Origin: Pegoplata infirma
Taxonomy: Eukaryota > Arthropoda > Insecta > Diptera > Anthomyiidae
Reading direction: 5' to 3'
NCBI GenBank assembly: GCA_963921195.1
Contig: OY992541.1
Location: 13,682,644 to 13,746,643, forward strand
Length of the DNA stretch: 64,000 nt
Position 1 is the first letter of the stretch. Each line of letters begins with the position of its first letter. Under the pieces are notes generated by a model. It saw nothing but the letters and a program-made list of their open reading frames with translations, was not told the origin of the DNA and did not search any database. A program made the position numbers and the translations under genes. This document shows, one piece after another, positions 33,688 to 44,917 of the stretch.

Positions 33688-34019
33688 CATTACCATTGAT
33701 GGATACCAATAAAAAAATTGTTTTTAAGGTTGGCAATCGATACCCTCCTAGAATAACGATATTTGGCTCTTGTACCGCAACTAATAAAGATATGAACGTT
33801 GTTAAAAGCATTATTGAAAGTCGTTGAAATTTCTAATAGTAGTAGTATTCTTTGTTTTGATCGCAGTAAAAACTTCTATTACCAAGTAATGGGGTTTTCG
33901 CCATAAAATAGATGGTGGTATCTAGTTACTAGGTTGGTGAAACACTCATTATTTTAACATGGCGATGTCATTGGAGTAATGACCGCATACCCACTCGCTT
34001 ACGAGAATGCTACTGAAAA
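33688..34019. other. No gene recognised
   Basis: Mixed-composition sequence without protein-like frames or repeats that I can name. It is the right flank of the LOA-like insertion. Confidence 0.35.
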
Positions 34020-34218
34020 ACTACATACATTAGTACCACAAATAATGAGCTACAAGTAGCCCAAAAATAACTCGTTACCCACTCCTTACAAAAATGCTAC
34101 CAAATAACAGCATACATTAGTCCTAAAAATAAGTAGCTACCAGTAGCCCAAAAATAACTCGTTGCCCACTCCTTACAAAAATGCTACCAAATAGCAGCAT
34201 ACATTAGTCCTAAAAATT
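34020..34218. repeat. 88 bp tandem repeat, about 2.3 units
   Basis: GTAGCCCAAAAATAACTCGTT recurs at 34056 and 34144, followed by CCCACTCCTTACAAAAATGCTACCAAAT and CATACATTAGTCCTAAAAAT. A diverged partial unit precedes at about 33985. The second and third units differ at only a few positions. Confidence 0.8.
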
Positions 34219-34491
34219 GGCCGTCTTCCCTCAGCAAGGAATTGCGTCAAAAGTAAAATGGCCGCTTCATTCCTATTCGTCAGGATGATAAAGTTCATGT
34301 TAAACGCGGTTATTTCAAGAGCAACCAAGCGAGAAAATTTCTACAATCTAAATGTAAGAAAAGCCAACGGAACCAATGTTTACGTTGATATCCATGCTGC
34401 TCAGCACATGGAAACCGCATTAAACACCATCTTAAGTTTTAGTCTATACACTCAAAAAAAAAACTGTAATGTAAGCAAAAAAAGCTTGTAA
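34219..34491 (+). other. Short open frame of unknown nature
   Basis: A pyrimidine tract ending CTTCCCTCAG, like a splice acceptor, lies 28 bases before an ATG at 34258. The frame that follows (MAASFLFVRMIKFML... NVYVDIHAAQHMETALN) keeps mixed codons to about 34445 and then enters an A-rich MITE end (ACACTCAAAAAAAA). I do not recognise the peptide. It could be an exon fragment or chance. Confidence 0.25.
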
Positions 34492-35633
34492 AACTACAAG
34501 AAAATTTGCTGATTTTGAACCCACAATTTGTTTGGTAAAGTTAGCAAAAATGTTTTGCCAAAAATTAGTTAACTGAATTTTTTTTTTATTTCAACTTAGT
34601 TCATTCACATTTGAGGACCCCATTGGGTTCGGACCCGATAGGTCCAGACCCCGATGGGCCTAGATCTAGTTGGGTTCCTTAAAAATCGTCATAGTTTTTG
34701 ATCCAAAATTTGTGTCCGCTTCGCTCTAACTAAAAAATGTTATAAAATCTGAGACTTACGAAATGAAAAAAGTCACAATATCTTAATCTTCGATAGGATA
34801 CAATTATCAGAACCTGATTCTTTTTTCAGAAGCTGAGAAATTTTCTTTCTGAGACCTGCATTAGAAAACTTTGCTGTATGATTATTTGTTTCTATAGAAA
34901 ATATTTATGTCTCTGGACATTATTGTTTTTAAATCGATAAATTGATATAAAATCTGTGTAAGGAATGACTCTGAAATTAACGGGGTTTTCTTTTAGAAAC
35001 CAGAATTTTTAATTTTTTGAATAATTTTTTGGTGTAAATTTTCTTATAATTTCATTTCTCTGAAACAGTTACATTCAGTTTCAGAGACATAATGGAGAAA
35101 TTCCTCAGAATCAGTTTCAATGTGTTTTAGAGGCAAAGCGTTGAGACCTATTGTAAAAATGAACTGAGATGAATTATAATAAATGATGAATTTTTATTAT
35201 AAAAACTGATAAAGCGATGTGAAACAACATATTCCTTTAAAAATACTTTCAAAAGACTTCGACATATTTTGGCCGTTTTCTTATAAAAACTGGTTAGCAA
35301 AAATTGTTCTTTTTTTCTCGAAACTTTTTTTTTTTTTTGTTTTAAAGGTACTAAATAAGATTTTTAGAGTGTTAATAAACATTTTAAATAGTGTTATCGA
35401 TTCATAAGGTTTTTATATATTTTTTTTGACAAAAATTTTGGGTTTTTAGTTTTTACGGGAATTCCCGGGATCCCGGGAAATTTAAAAAAGAATCCCGCTT
35501 TCCCGGGAAATGAAAAAGTCCGGGGAAAGAAAAACTCTATGCAGAAGTCATGTACGACTAGTTCCAAATCACTAGTTCCCAAACTACTCTAAAAAAGCTC
35601 TTTGGAAAAAACATATTACCCTTATGGATGACT
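34492..35633. other. Repeat scraps, no gene
   Basis: 34450-34580 looks like a TGCTAA/AGCTTG-type MITE fragment related to 4.9-5.1 kb. 34600-34720 is a GC-richer block with GACCCCGATGGGCC. 34800-35110 has CAGAATCTGA-type words. At 35455-35530 four CCCGGGA copies (GAATTCCCGGGATCCCGGGA) form a dense cluster, probably a subterminal zone of another truncated hAT-like element. Confidence 0.4.
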
Positions 35634-35691
35634 TTTTTTTTTTATATTAAACCAACACTCAGGGGATGCCCCTACGAATGCAGTGTTGATA

Positions 35692-36189
35692 TCAGGAAAA
35701 ATTGGAATGAGAGGGAGGAAAGAGGGAGTAGTGTTTATGAATATTTGACTTGAACTTTTCTAGATTAAATGCGTTAAGAAAGACTTCTGCGGGGAGATTA
35801 TTCCACATACGAATAGATCGACTGAGAAACGAATTCTCTCTGTAATGCGTTGTGCGAAAGACTGGACTCTCGATTACAAACGGATGAGCTCTATTTGATA
35901 AGCGAGTGTTGCGAACAAAAACACGGGCTCGGGGTATGAGTTTGCTTATCTCAGCAGAACATTTCCCATGGTAATATCGATAGAACAGTGTTACACAACC
36001 CACATTCCGACGATGCTCTAATGAATCAATAGAGTTAGATACGCTATTGTCATTAATAAGCTTCACCGCCCTCCTTTGCACACGGTCCAGAAGATTCAGA
36101 ATAGACACTGAAGCTCCTGCCCATATATGGGAGTTGTATTCCATTTTCGGTCGACACTTGAAAAATATGCTTATTCCATCGGACATCAC
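35692..36189 (-). pseudogene. CR1-clade ORF2 C-terminal domain
   Basis: Reads PKMEYNSHIWAGASVSI, LDRVQRRAVKLIND, HRRNVGCVTLFYRYYHGKC and SFLSRSIRMWNNLPAEVF, ending at a natural stop. These blocks are typical of the end of CR1-like ORF2 proteins. A frameshift near 36060-36180 joins it to the RT part. Confidence 0.85.
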
Positions 36190-36999
36190 ACTGTATTTTC
36201 ATGCCAAGAACATCAAGAGTTTCCGATTTCATAATATCTATACCACCCATTGATACAGATGGCGGTGCTAATTCCACAGCCCATCTGTGGGTCAACACAC
36301 AACACTGGGTTTTGCGTGCATTAAAGTCCACCCTATTCACTCGACCCCACTCTGAGATAGTAGAAAGATCTTGGTTGAGTGTGTCATTCATTTTCTGTCT
36401 CATTAACCCAACCTCCGAAAGGCTTGGCCTATGTCTAAAGGAAAATTAATGACAAATGTTGATGTCATCTGCAAAAGAGTAGATAGGATTAGAAGTTTGA
36501 CTTAGAAGGTCGTTTAAGAAGATAAGAAATAGAGAAGGAGAAAGAGCAGAGCCTTGGGGAACGCCTGAATTAAGCTGAAATTCTCTTGAAGAGACCCCAT
36601 CTATGACAACACGTATAGTACGGTCCCTGAGAAAGCTTGAAATAAAACGAGAAAAATCATTACCCCCACCAAAAGCAATTAGCTTAGACACAAGCGCAGC
36701 GTGCCATACACGATCGAATGCTTTGGAAATATCAAGAGCCACCACCTTACTCTCACAAAAATGGTGTATTGACCGACTCCAACGTTCCGATAGAAACGCT
36801 AACAGGTCTCCAGTAGAACGACTTTTACGGAAACCATACTGTCGGTCATTGAGTAATGAGTTGGATTCCAGATAATTAACGAGATGATAATTGATCATAC
36901 TCTCCATCACCTTCGAAAGTGCAGAGCAAATTGCGATTGGGCGGTAATTTTCAGGATTAGTAGATTCACCCTTTATCGGGATAGGCTGAACATTGGCAA
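36053..36999 (-). pseudogene. CR1-clade RT, palm and thumb
   Basis: Contains YRPIAICSALSKVMES, DRQYGFRKSRSTGDLL, VVALDISKAFDRVWH (first catalytic Asp), NSGVPQGSALSPSLFLI and IYSFADDINICH (catalytic pair). A TAA at 36446-36448 follows the FADD block; the same frame continues afterwards (RHRPSLSEVGL, ISEWGRVNRVDFNARKTQC). Its 5' edge is the hAT target duplication at 36992-36999. Confidence 0.85.
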
Positions 37000-37496
37000 T
37001 AGACTTGTGCTTAATCGTTCAATTGAGTGAGCGCTCATTTTCGTTCATTTCAGATAAAAGACCTAGTTCGTTCATCTAGTTCAATTGCTCTTTTGTGGTC
37101 TTCGTTCAACAGTTCGTGAACGAATCATTTTGATCATGTCTGTTGGTCGTTCATCTAGTTCAATTCGGTCAGTTTTTGTTTTCATTCAACAGTTTGTGAA
37201 CGAATCATTTTGATCATATCTGTTGTTTTGGATTTCGTTCAAAAAATACAAAAATGTTGAATAAAAACATGAATTAAAGAAAACATATACAATTTTTGTA
37301 AAAAAAACATAAATGCTGAGAAATTGTAACAAAAGAGAATAGAAAACTAACGCCTAATCACAAAATTAACAAAAAAAAACAAGTAAGAAAGCTATATTCG
37401 GCTGTGCCGAATCTTTAAATACCCTCCACCAATGTAATGATTTAAAAACAAAAAAGTTTGTTTTATTTATACCTCAAGAAATAAAAAAGTACCAAA

Positions 37497-38345
37497 AAGT
37501 GTACTTTCGGTACTTTTAATAAAAGGTACTTTTAATGAAAGGTACTTTTTATAAAAGGTACTTTTTATATAAGGTACTTTTTATGAGAGGTACTTTTTAT
37601 AAAAAGTACTTTTTATAAAAGGTACTTTTTATAAAAAAAGGTACTTTTTATAAAAAAAGGTACTTTTTATAAAAAAATGTACTTTTTATAAAAAAAGGTA
37701 CTTTTTATAAAAGGTACTTATTATAAAAGGTACTTTTATAAATGGTACTTTTTATAAAAAGTAATTTTATAAAAGGTACTTTTTATAAAAGGTACTTTTT
37801 ATAAAAGGTACTTTTTATAAAAGGTACTTTTAATAAAAGGTACTTTTAATAAAATGTACTTTTTATAAAAGGTACTTTTTATAAAAGGTACTATTTTTAA
37901 AAGCTACTTTTTTTAAAAGCTACTTTTTTTAAAAGCTACTTTTTATAAAAGGTACTTTTTATAAAAGGTACTTTTTATAAAAGGAACTTTTTATAAAAGG
38001 TACTTTTTATAAAAGGTACTTTTTATAAAAGGTACTTTTTATAAAAGGTACTTTTTATAAAAGGTACTTTTTTTAAAAGGTACTTTTTTTAAAAGGTACT
38101 TTTTATAAAAGGTACTTTTTATAAAAGGTACTTTTAATAAAAGGTACTTTCTATAAAAGATACATTTTATTAAAGGTACTTTTTATAAAAGGTACTTTTT
38201 ATAAAAGGTACTTTGTATCAAAGGCACTTTTTATAAAAGGTACTTTTTATAAAAGGTATTTTTCATAAAAGGTTCTTTTTATAAAAAGTACTTTTTATAA
38301 AGGAACCTTTTATAAAAGGTACTTTTTGAAAACGGTACAGAATTT
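37497..38345. repeat. ~17 bp minisatellite array, GGTACTTTTTATAAAA
   Basis: About 50 tandem units of the form AAAAGGTACTTTTTATA, 15-20 bases long. Many internal units are identical; variants include TTTTTAAAAGCTAC, TAAAAAAAGGTAC and edge units such as GGTACTTTTAATGAA. Each unit is an imperfect palindrome. Homogeneity in the middle and decay at the edges indicate recent expansion. Confidence 0.95.
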
Positions 38346-38379
38346 TCAGAAAGTACTTGTTCCAAAATGTTTTATTTCA

Positions 38380-39360
38380 CTAAAGGGTCCTACATTCTAA
38401 ATTTCAGGTTTGAATAACCATTATTTCAGTAAATAAAAAAAAAGTACCAAAAGTACTATTTTACCCTTTTTACCCCCGTAGAATCAACATTGACAAAACC
38501 CGAGCCTTAGTGAATCTTTTTTCCGGAAGGTAAACCGACATTGCAAATTTCAATTTTCTAGTACCATTATTTAATGAAATATAAAATGTAACAAAAGTAC
38601 ATATGTTTACCCTTTTTACCCTATTAGAAACATCATTGGCAAAAACCCAGCCTTAGGGGATCTATATTCCGGGAGGTGAACATACAGTCCCAATTTCAAG
38701 TCTATGTGACAATTTTTTAAGGAAATATAAAAGGTACCAAAAGTACAGATTTTTTCCCTTTTTACCCTCTTAGAATCAACATTGGCAGTAATCCAGCCGT
38801 ACTGGATCTACATATATTCTAGGATGTGAACATACTGTCCAAATTTCAAGTTTCTATGACCATTATTTCAGGAGATATTAAAAGCACCAAAAGTATTTTT
38901 TTTACCCTTTTGACCCCCTTAGAATCAACACTGGCAAAAATCCAGCCTTAATGGATCTATATTCCGGGAGGTGAACATACAGTCCAAATTTCAAGTCTCT
39001 ATGATCATTATATCAGGAGATTTAAAAAGTACCAAAAGTACAGTTTTTTACCCTTTTTACCCCCTTACCATTGGCAAAACTCCAGCCATAGTGGATCTAT
39101 ATTGCGGGAGGGTAACATACAGTCCAAATTTCAAGTTTCTATGACCATTATATCGGGAGATATAAAAAGTACCAAAAGTACAGTTTTTTACCCATTTTAC
39201 CCCCTTAAAATCAACATTGGCAAAAATCCAGCCTTAGTGGATCTTTATTCCGGGACGTCAACCTACAGTCCAAATTTCATGTTTCTAACTTTAGCGGTTT
39301 GGGCTGGGCGATGATGAATGAGTATGTCAGTCAGTCACATTACTCTTTTATATATATAGA
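38380..39360 (-). mobile_element. Helitron 5' end with ~150 bp tandem units
   Basis: Minus strand begins TCTATATATATAAAAGAGTA at 39360, next plus base T. Inside are about six units with CATACAGTCCAAATTTCAAG, AAAAGTACCAAAAGTACAG, TTTTACCCTTTTTACCCCC and CCAGCCTTAGTGGATC. The 3' hairpin and CTAG were not found; that side runs into the ~17 bp array, whose GGTACTTTT motif resembles the inverse of the AAAAGTACC text in these units. Confidence 0.75.
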
Positions 39361-39952
39361 TTTTCCGGATTTGGGCGATTTTTGCCATAAAGTTTATTTC
39401 TGTCTTTTATTATTTAACAAAATTTATTTTTTTTAAATAAAAATATTTTTTTTTTTAAGAAATCTGAACAAAATTGAATTTTGGCGATATTTTACATCCG
39501 AGTTTGCGACAAAGCCAAAAAAAGTCTGGCAACCCCGTTAATATGACGAAGCAAAAAAACGGACACACACACATGCTTTGTACATAAAAATAACAATTAA
39601 TTTTTTTATTATTACTTAACGAACTTTTTTTTAATTAAATTTAGATTTTGTTTTACATATTTTAAAGTTTTTTTGTAAACATTTTTTTCTTTTTCTCCGT
39701 TTTTTTTTTCATTTCCGTATTCTTTTTTATGTATGTATCTACACAAAATATGAATTAATTTAGGGTTATGATGAAAATCACTAAGAGTTTTTTCAGTAAT
39801 TCACTCATAACTTTTAAAGTACTTAACCGATTTAAAAAAAAAATACACTAGTTTTTGCCTGGATAAATTCCGCAACTTTTGGTACCCCAAGCGTTAAAAT
39901 CGGTTCCGGATTATTGCCAAAAACGTGATTTCAACAGACAGACAGACAGACG

Positions 39953-39984
<32 letters not shown>

Positions 39985-40282
39985 GACATCGTTAGATCGA
40001 CTTAAAATCGATCAAGGATCATGAATATATATACTTTATGGGGTCCTAAACCAATATTTCAATGTGTTACATACGGAATGACAAACTTATATATACCCTC
40101 TATCACCAGAGTGGAGGGTATAAAAATTGAACGACCAAATTAAAAGATCAAAATGAAATAATGACCAATTGAGCTAAATGAACGAAAAGACCTAAAAGAG
40201 CGGAAATGAACGAACTAGATAAACCGCTCAGTGAAGTGAATAGTTCAATTGAACTAGTTCGTTCGTGAACGACACAACTCTA

Positions 40283-40926
40283 ATTGGCAACCTTCCAATT
40301 CGAGGGAAAGATTCCCAAGCCATAGGAAGTGTTGAAAAGGTTTGCCAATGGACGACATAGCGTCGAAGAACACTGTTTTAGCACCAGTGATATAATGCCA
40401 TCCGGCCCCGGCGACTTATTTAAATTGAGATCCGCAAGAACCCTTTTAACTGCGCGCGCTCGGAAGAAAATCTTGGGCATAGTACACGATACCCTTCCAA
40501 GTTCGGCAAGTATGAATTCCTTGCAAAAAGTTCAGCAAAAAGGTTGGCTTTATCAACCGGGTCAGTGAATATTTGATCATTATTTATAAGAGTTGGAATG
40601 GATGAACTAGCATTGTTCTTTACTCTTTTAACAAATGACCAGAAGGTCTTGCTTCGTCTAGAAGCAGCAAGGACCTTAGCACGCAGACGCTGTTCGTAGA
40701 GAATCTTTTCACGTCTGAGTACTTTGGCGCATTTGGATCTCGCCTGTTTGCGTAGGCGATCAGTAACAGGGTTTTTGTTATCACGCCAATTACTGAACGC
40801 CTCCTCTCTGGATCTGACTGCATTCCTGCACGTCTGATTAAACCAACACTTTTGTCTTGTCTTATTCGAAATAAGCTTCGTGGGAATGAATAATTTCATT
40901 CCAAGCTTTATAACGTTTATTACCAT
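40283..40926 (-). pseudogene. CR1-clade linker and RT N-terminal part
   Basis: Two overlapping frames: KTRQKCWFNQTCRNAVRSRE, TFWSFVKRVKNNASSSIP (linker between endonuclease and RT), then after a frameshift near 40440-40500, LADLNLNKSPGPDGII and PLANLFNTSYGLGIFPSNWK (RT block 1-2). The break at 40283 is the hAT insertion. Confidence 0.85.
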
Positions 40927-41125
40927 TTCCGCAGCGGCATCAATATTATTATCTAGAAAACAAAGTTTCCAGTTGAAAAGCCGAAAGCCGAAAGAACTCG
41001 TTGAGCTCAGCCCAACGAGCTTTCTCGTATATGAAAACAGACCGTTTCGTCGCTGCTTGAGAAACGCTTCGAAGTGCGGAATACGGTATGGTGATCCGAG
41101 TTACCGAGAGATGCACGTAGCTCAA

Positions 41126-41728
41126 CTAAGTACTTGTGAGGGTGAGGAACAGGTCAAGGGTATTACAAAATTGCCCTTCAACACACGGAATGTGTGTTGG
41201 TTGATTCACTAACTGCGCAAGGTGGTTGTGCGCGGCGAATAACTCAACGTATTGGCCCTCGGGAGTCATATGGCTCGAATGACGAAGCCAGGTAGAATTA
41301 TGGACATTGAAATCGCCAGCAACAACAATTTCACTGTCCGGACAATTCTCCAAAATCCCCGATATTACGTCGGAAAGGTCGTCGAAGCCGTTATAGGTCG
41401 CCTCCCTTCCCATGTTTGGGCTTCTATAAAGAAACCCGAAGTGCAAAATGTGCGAACCTATTATGAATTTTACCCAAAGGGTAGAAAATTCAGCATCACC
41501 AGAGCACAAGTGTGGCTGATGCTGGTACACTACATTATCGCGTATGTACACCGCAAGGCCCCTATGAGGGATACAAAAAGATAGCAGGTGATAACCAGGT
41601 ATGTGAAAATCCTGGGGATCAGCATCCCCACACACCTGGGTCTCACATAGAGCGAAAACTTCCGGCCGATGCACTATAGGGAATTTATAAGGAATTGTTG
41701 GCCAAAAGTCCATTTTTGATGTGTTCAA
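41126..41728 (-). pseudogene. AP-type endonuclease fragment of the CR1-clade element
   Basis: Shows RPEVFALCETQV (catalytic Glu), LAVYIRDNV, FGFLYRSPN, IVVAGDFNVHNSTWL (GDFN block) and LDLFLTL. The first ~60 residues, including the N-terminal Asn block, are missing because the copy is 5' truncated at about 41728. The stretch 40930-41120 continues the linker in another frame. Confidence 0.85.
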
Positions 41729-43400
41729 AAAAATTTTTTTCGGATTCCATTATACAGTAAACTATATAAAAGTAAGCTAGCACACATATTTTTGTACACC
41801 AAACTCTTTTACCGCTAGTACGGAGGCGTCAAAACAGAATTTAATTTTTTATTATTTTTTTTTTTTAATTTTGGAGAACATAACTTATTACAAAATTAAC
41901 GTACTTAAAATCCTGTATTAAAATCTTTTGAAATTAATTTCAATTATCAATAGAGCAAATAAATATATTTTGTACAAAGTACAGGTTTAAAATGTTGATT
42001 TATATATTTTTTTAATTTTTCTATTTAATTAATTTTTTTCTTTTTTAAACCAAATTTATTTGTGGACTGCTACTTTTTTTGCATATAATTGCATACTCCC
42101 ATATCTCTATGAGATATTGGGAAACTCTTTGTGAGTAAGATGTATTCATCCGCTAAGCCATGCGGCTCCATGGGGAAAAAAAATTTACTGATGTCCGTCC
42201 GACCGTCTGTCGGTCTGACTGTCTGGGGAATGCACGATGCTGTCCAAACCAAAAGAGCTAGCCACCTGATGTTTGGCACGAATATGTCTTATAGTCTTAC
42301 GATGTTCAAGTTCGTAAATGAGCAAAATTGGAACATGTGAAAAAAAGCTCCCCCTTAAATAACTTAGTCTAGCTACGCAAAATCCCATATTTTACATTTT
42401 TTTTGTACATTTGCTTAAAAATTAAAAAAAAATACGCCACAAGAAGTTCAAAGCCCTGCACTTGGACCAAAGGCACTAGGAAATTTATTTTTTTGCCCGC
42501 CCCCTTTTGTGGGCGTGGATGTAAAAATTATTGACAAAATTATATTACAAAATTGCATTAAAAACACGATTTATTAGGCCAGATCATGCCAATTTTTTAT
42601 ACAGAGCCTTAAAACTTACCGCCAAATAAACTTGCCAAATTTTGAGGCAATATCCCAACTTTTGGAGTTTTGGCCAGAAAATACCAGAAAATTCCCTATA
42701 GTGCGATGGGAGCGAATGTGGGCATATACTGAGAGGCGAACCGCTCGCAGTCCACGTATATTACAGAAGTCTATTATAAACCTACCTGACATTAAATCCA
42801 AAAAAGCACAAGGCAAATACCCTCAGCAATGGCTAAGGCAAGAAAGCAGTCGTCTTGTTGTTGAATTGGTTAATCAGTGACCAGTGTTATACCTTCGTCA
42901 CTAATTAACCCAACAACAAATAACGAATACTAAATTGCTCGAACCACGAAGAAGACAATAAAAAGGACAAGGAATTTTATCATGGAACAATGACACTGTA
43001 CAAAGAAAGCATAAAAGCAATTTGTGTGGCCATTATAAAAAAAATAATTAGCTGCACGCCAATTTGTAGAATTTTGGTTTGCTGGGATGTATTGGTATTT
43101 TTTTGGTATTTTTATTTTGGTTGTTGGAGTGTATTATAAGGTGTGTTTTTTTCGAGTTTGTTATAAAATTCCCATACAAAATTAAGTAGATATACACTTG
43201 ATAAGTAGGGATATTTATATATTCTAAAAAGTTTAGTATTTATAAAAAGTGGTGCCAAATCTTGAAATTTTCGTTTATATCACTTACCAACACTTTTTTT
43301 TATTTTGAAAAGTCAAATAAATTAATAAATAAATTACAAAAATAAGTTTGAAAAATTCTAATTCACAACAAAAAAAATATATATTACAATTATTATATAT
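41729..43400. other. No gene; one degenerate mini-me-like patch
   Basis: 42100-42350 resembles a decayed mini-me (GATGTCCGTCCGACCGTCTGTCGG, then GCACGAATATGTCTTATAG, TTCAAGTT). 42440-42520 has GCCCGCCCCCTTTTGTGGGCG. Short plus-strand frames at 42632-42880 and 41252-41584 show no recognisable domain (the latter is antisense to the endonuclease). The remainder is AT-rich and unassigned. Confidence 0.4.
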
Positions 43401-43849
43401 TAGGGTGGGTCAATTTGTTCGAGACCAAAAAACGTGACAAAGCGTATAGCAAATTCGTAATCTACGGGAAATTCTAAGAACTTTTCCCAAAGAAACCATG
43501 GTTCTAAAATCAAAATCGAGCTTCCGGTTTTTTAAGAGAAAATTTGGTGCTCAGGAAATCCGAAAATAATGCTATTTTTTTGGAAATATTCATTGCAATT
43601 CATTGCAATTGGTGAATGGCTGACCTGTATCGCTGGAAGAGGGCTTATTTTAAAGGAAATTTTCTCAGCTTTCTATTTCTGTGCTCACTTATAGAAAATT
43701 ATGTACCTAAATTATGGTTTTGGAGGTTTATGTCAAAATAATAATAGTGAAACTGTTAAAAACCTAAAACTGTCAAGATTTTTTTACATAAAACTTAAAA
43801 AAAAATTATTTAACTAAATTGTAATTTAAAATTGAGTTAAAAAAATAAT
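43401..43849. repeat. Dispersed block TAGGGTGGGTCAATTTG, copy 2
   Basis: First ~140 bases match 21107-21245. The shared start TAGGGTGGG suggests a hAT-like terminus, but no right end or target duplication was found. Confidence 0.45.
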
Positions 43850-44611
43850 CATTGGCGTAGATAGCCCTGTCTGGGGGGGGCTTAGCCCCCCCAGAATAAT
43901 TTTAGCCCCCCCCAGAATTTTAATCATTCACAATTTTTTTTAATAATTTAATGATTTCATTAATTTTTGCAACAATAAATAATAATAGTGAGTCTTTAGG
44001 ACTCGTTATGATTATTCTACGAGTCTTAAGGACTCGTAATGATTATTATATTAGATCTAATAGTTTTTCCTATTGAAAAATAGTCTGAATTATTGCAAAA
44101 AGTTTTTATATGAATCTGATGTTTTTGTCAGTAATAAAAACTTTACCGAATCTTAGGATTTTAACTTCAGGAAAACATTTTAAGTTCTTTGATTTAAAAA
44201 AGTTTATAAATTCCAAGTGGTTTTTTATAGACAAAAGTTATTGGAAGAAAGAATCTGAGAATTTTGACTAATAATCATCAACTTTTGCAATCATCAGAAC
44301 TTTTTCTTGAAAAAAAATCATAGTAATCTAATGATTTTACTATAGGAAAAACATTAAAAATCTTTCACTTTCATAACATATCTGGGAGTTCTAAATTTCC
44401 AAAAAATCTTCAGAATCAAAATTTGTTTAAAAAAAATATGAATTTTTAACCGCTTTCGGAGGGCATTCGTTTCTAGGACACCTAGACACATGATTTAGGG
44501 AACGCTTCAGAAATAGGTCTGGGGTTTTCTATTAAAAAAAAAAACAAAAAATTAAAAAAAATCTGGGGGGGCTTTAGCCCCCCCCAGAAATGTTGGCTTC
44601 CTACGCCAATG
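43850..44611. mobile_element. hAT-like MITE, CATTGGCGTAG ends (copy 2)
   Basis: Flanked by AAAATAAT (43842-43849, 44612-44619). Ends CATTGGCGTAG and CTACGCCAATG are perfect inverted repeats. Same family as 6015-6779, 762 against 765 bases, with the same GGGGGGCTTAGCCCCCC hairpin. The internal pair GAGTCTTTAGGACTCG and GAGTCTTAAGGACTCG forms two small hairpins. Confidence 0.9.
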
Positions 44612-44788
44612 AAAATAATTGAATTTTTAAATTGGTTAAAAGAAAATTTATTTAATAAAACCTAAGTCAAAACTGAAAACGAAAAAATTACAAAAAAAAA
44701 ATCGATATTTTATAAAAACTTCCTTTTTTTATTTAAAAAGTTCTTCAAATTGAAAAAAAAAATCAAAATATAATAATGAAAAATGTAT

Positions 44789-44900
44789 TAAAAAAACCGG
44801 GAATCGAACCCTGGTATCCTGTGTCACAAAGCACGACAACACAACAACACTTGATAACTAATGCGTACCGGCAGCCTAGGTTCGAATCCTGGCGATGCCC
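44789..44900. other. Two divergent tRNA-like T-arms
   Basis: Plus strand CTAGGTTCGAATCCTGG (44876-44892) and minus strand CAGGGTTCGATTCCCGG (44805-44789) each form a T-stem with a canonical B-box (GGTTCGANTCC). No acceptor-stem partner, D-arm or A-box is present on either strand, so these are not functional tRNAs. They may be relics of a tRNA-derived SINE or two half tRNAs. Confidence 0.5.
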
Positions 44901-44917
44901 ATCAAATTATTGTATTT

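Larger units (their letters stand above)
37376..40128 (-). mobile_element. mini-me-like element, expanded, minus orientation
   Basis: Starts (plus) ACAAGTAAGAAAGCTATATTCGG, ends with the GACGGACAGACAGAC run (39935-39988), the core, TATATATACTTTATGGGG and CTATCACCAGAGTGGAGGGTATA. The usual ~600-850 bases have grown to 2.75 kb by the ~17 bp array and a Helitron end. Confidence 0.75.
37000..40282. mobile_element. hAT-like element, TAGASTTGTG ends, GTTCGTTCA array
   Basis: Flanked by ATTGGCAA (36992-36999, 40283-40290) inside the CR1 RT; skipping the insert and one duplication restores the RT frame (WKVAN then VQPIPIKGE). Ends TAGACTTGTG and CACAACTCTA. Both subterminal zones are crowded with TCGTTCA / TGAACGA words (37012-37220, 40128-40275). 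The interior is a mini-me with further inserts; no transposase. Confidence 0.9.
35634..41728 (-). mobile_element. CR1-clade non-LTR retrotransposon, 5' truncated, split by a hAT
   Basis: Minus strand: endonuclease (41728-41126), RT (40926-40283, then 36999-36050), C-terminal domain (to 35692), 3' UTR and an A-run tail (35634-35645 on plus as T). Lack of RNase H and a C-terminal block IRMWNNLPAEVF point to the CR1/L2 group. ORF1 and the start of the endonuclease are missing. Several frameshifts and one in-frame stop make it inactive. Confidence 0.8.

Noticed and set aside
36201..36875. Plus-strand frames opposite the CR1 RT
   Set aside because: Antisense shadows of the RT frame, which has clear motif support. 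The same holds for 40329-40568, 40880-41212, 41252-41584 and 27698-28067.
42632..42880. Plus-strand frame as a gene
   Set aside because: No recognisable domain and an equally long overlapping minus-strand frame; treated as chance.
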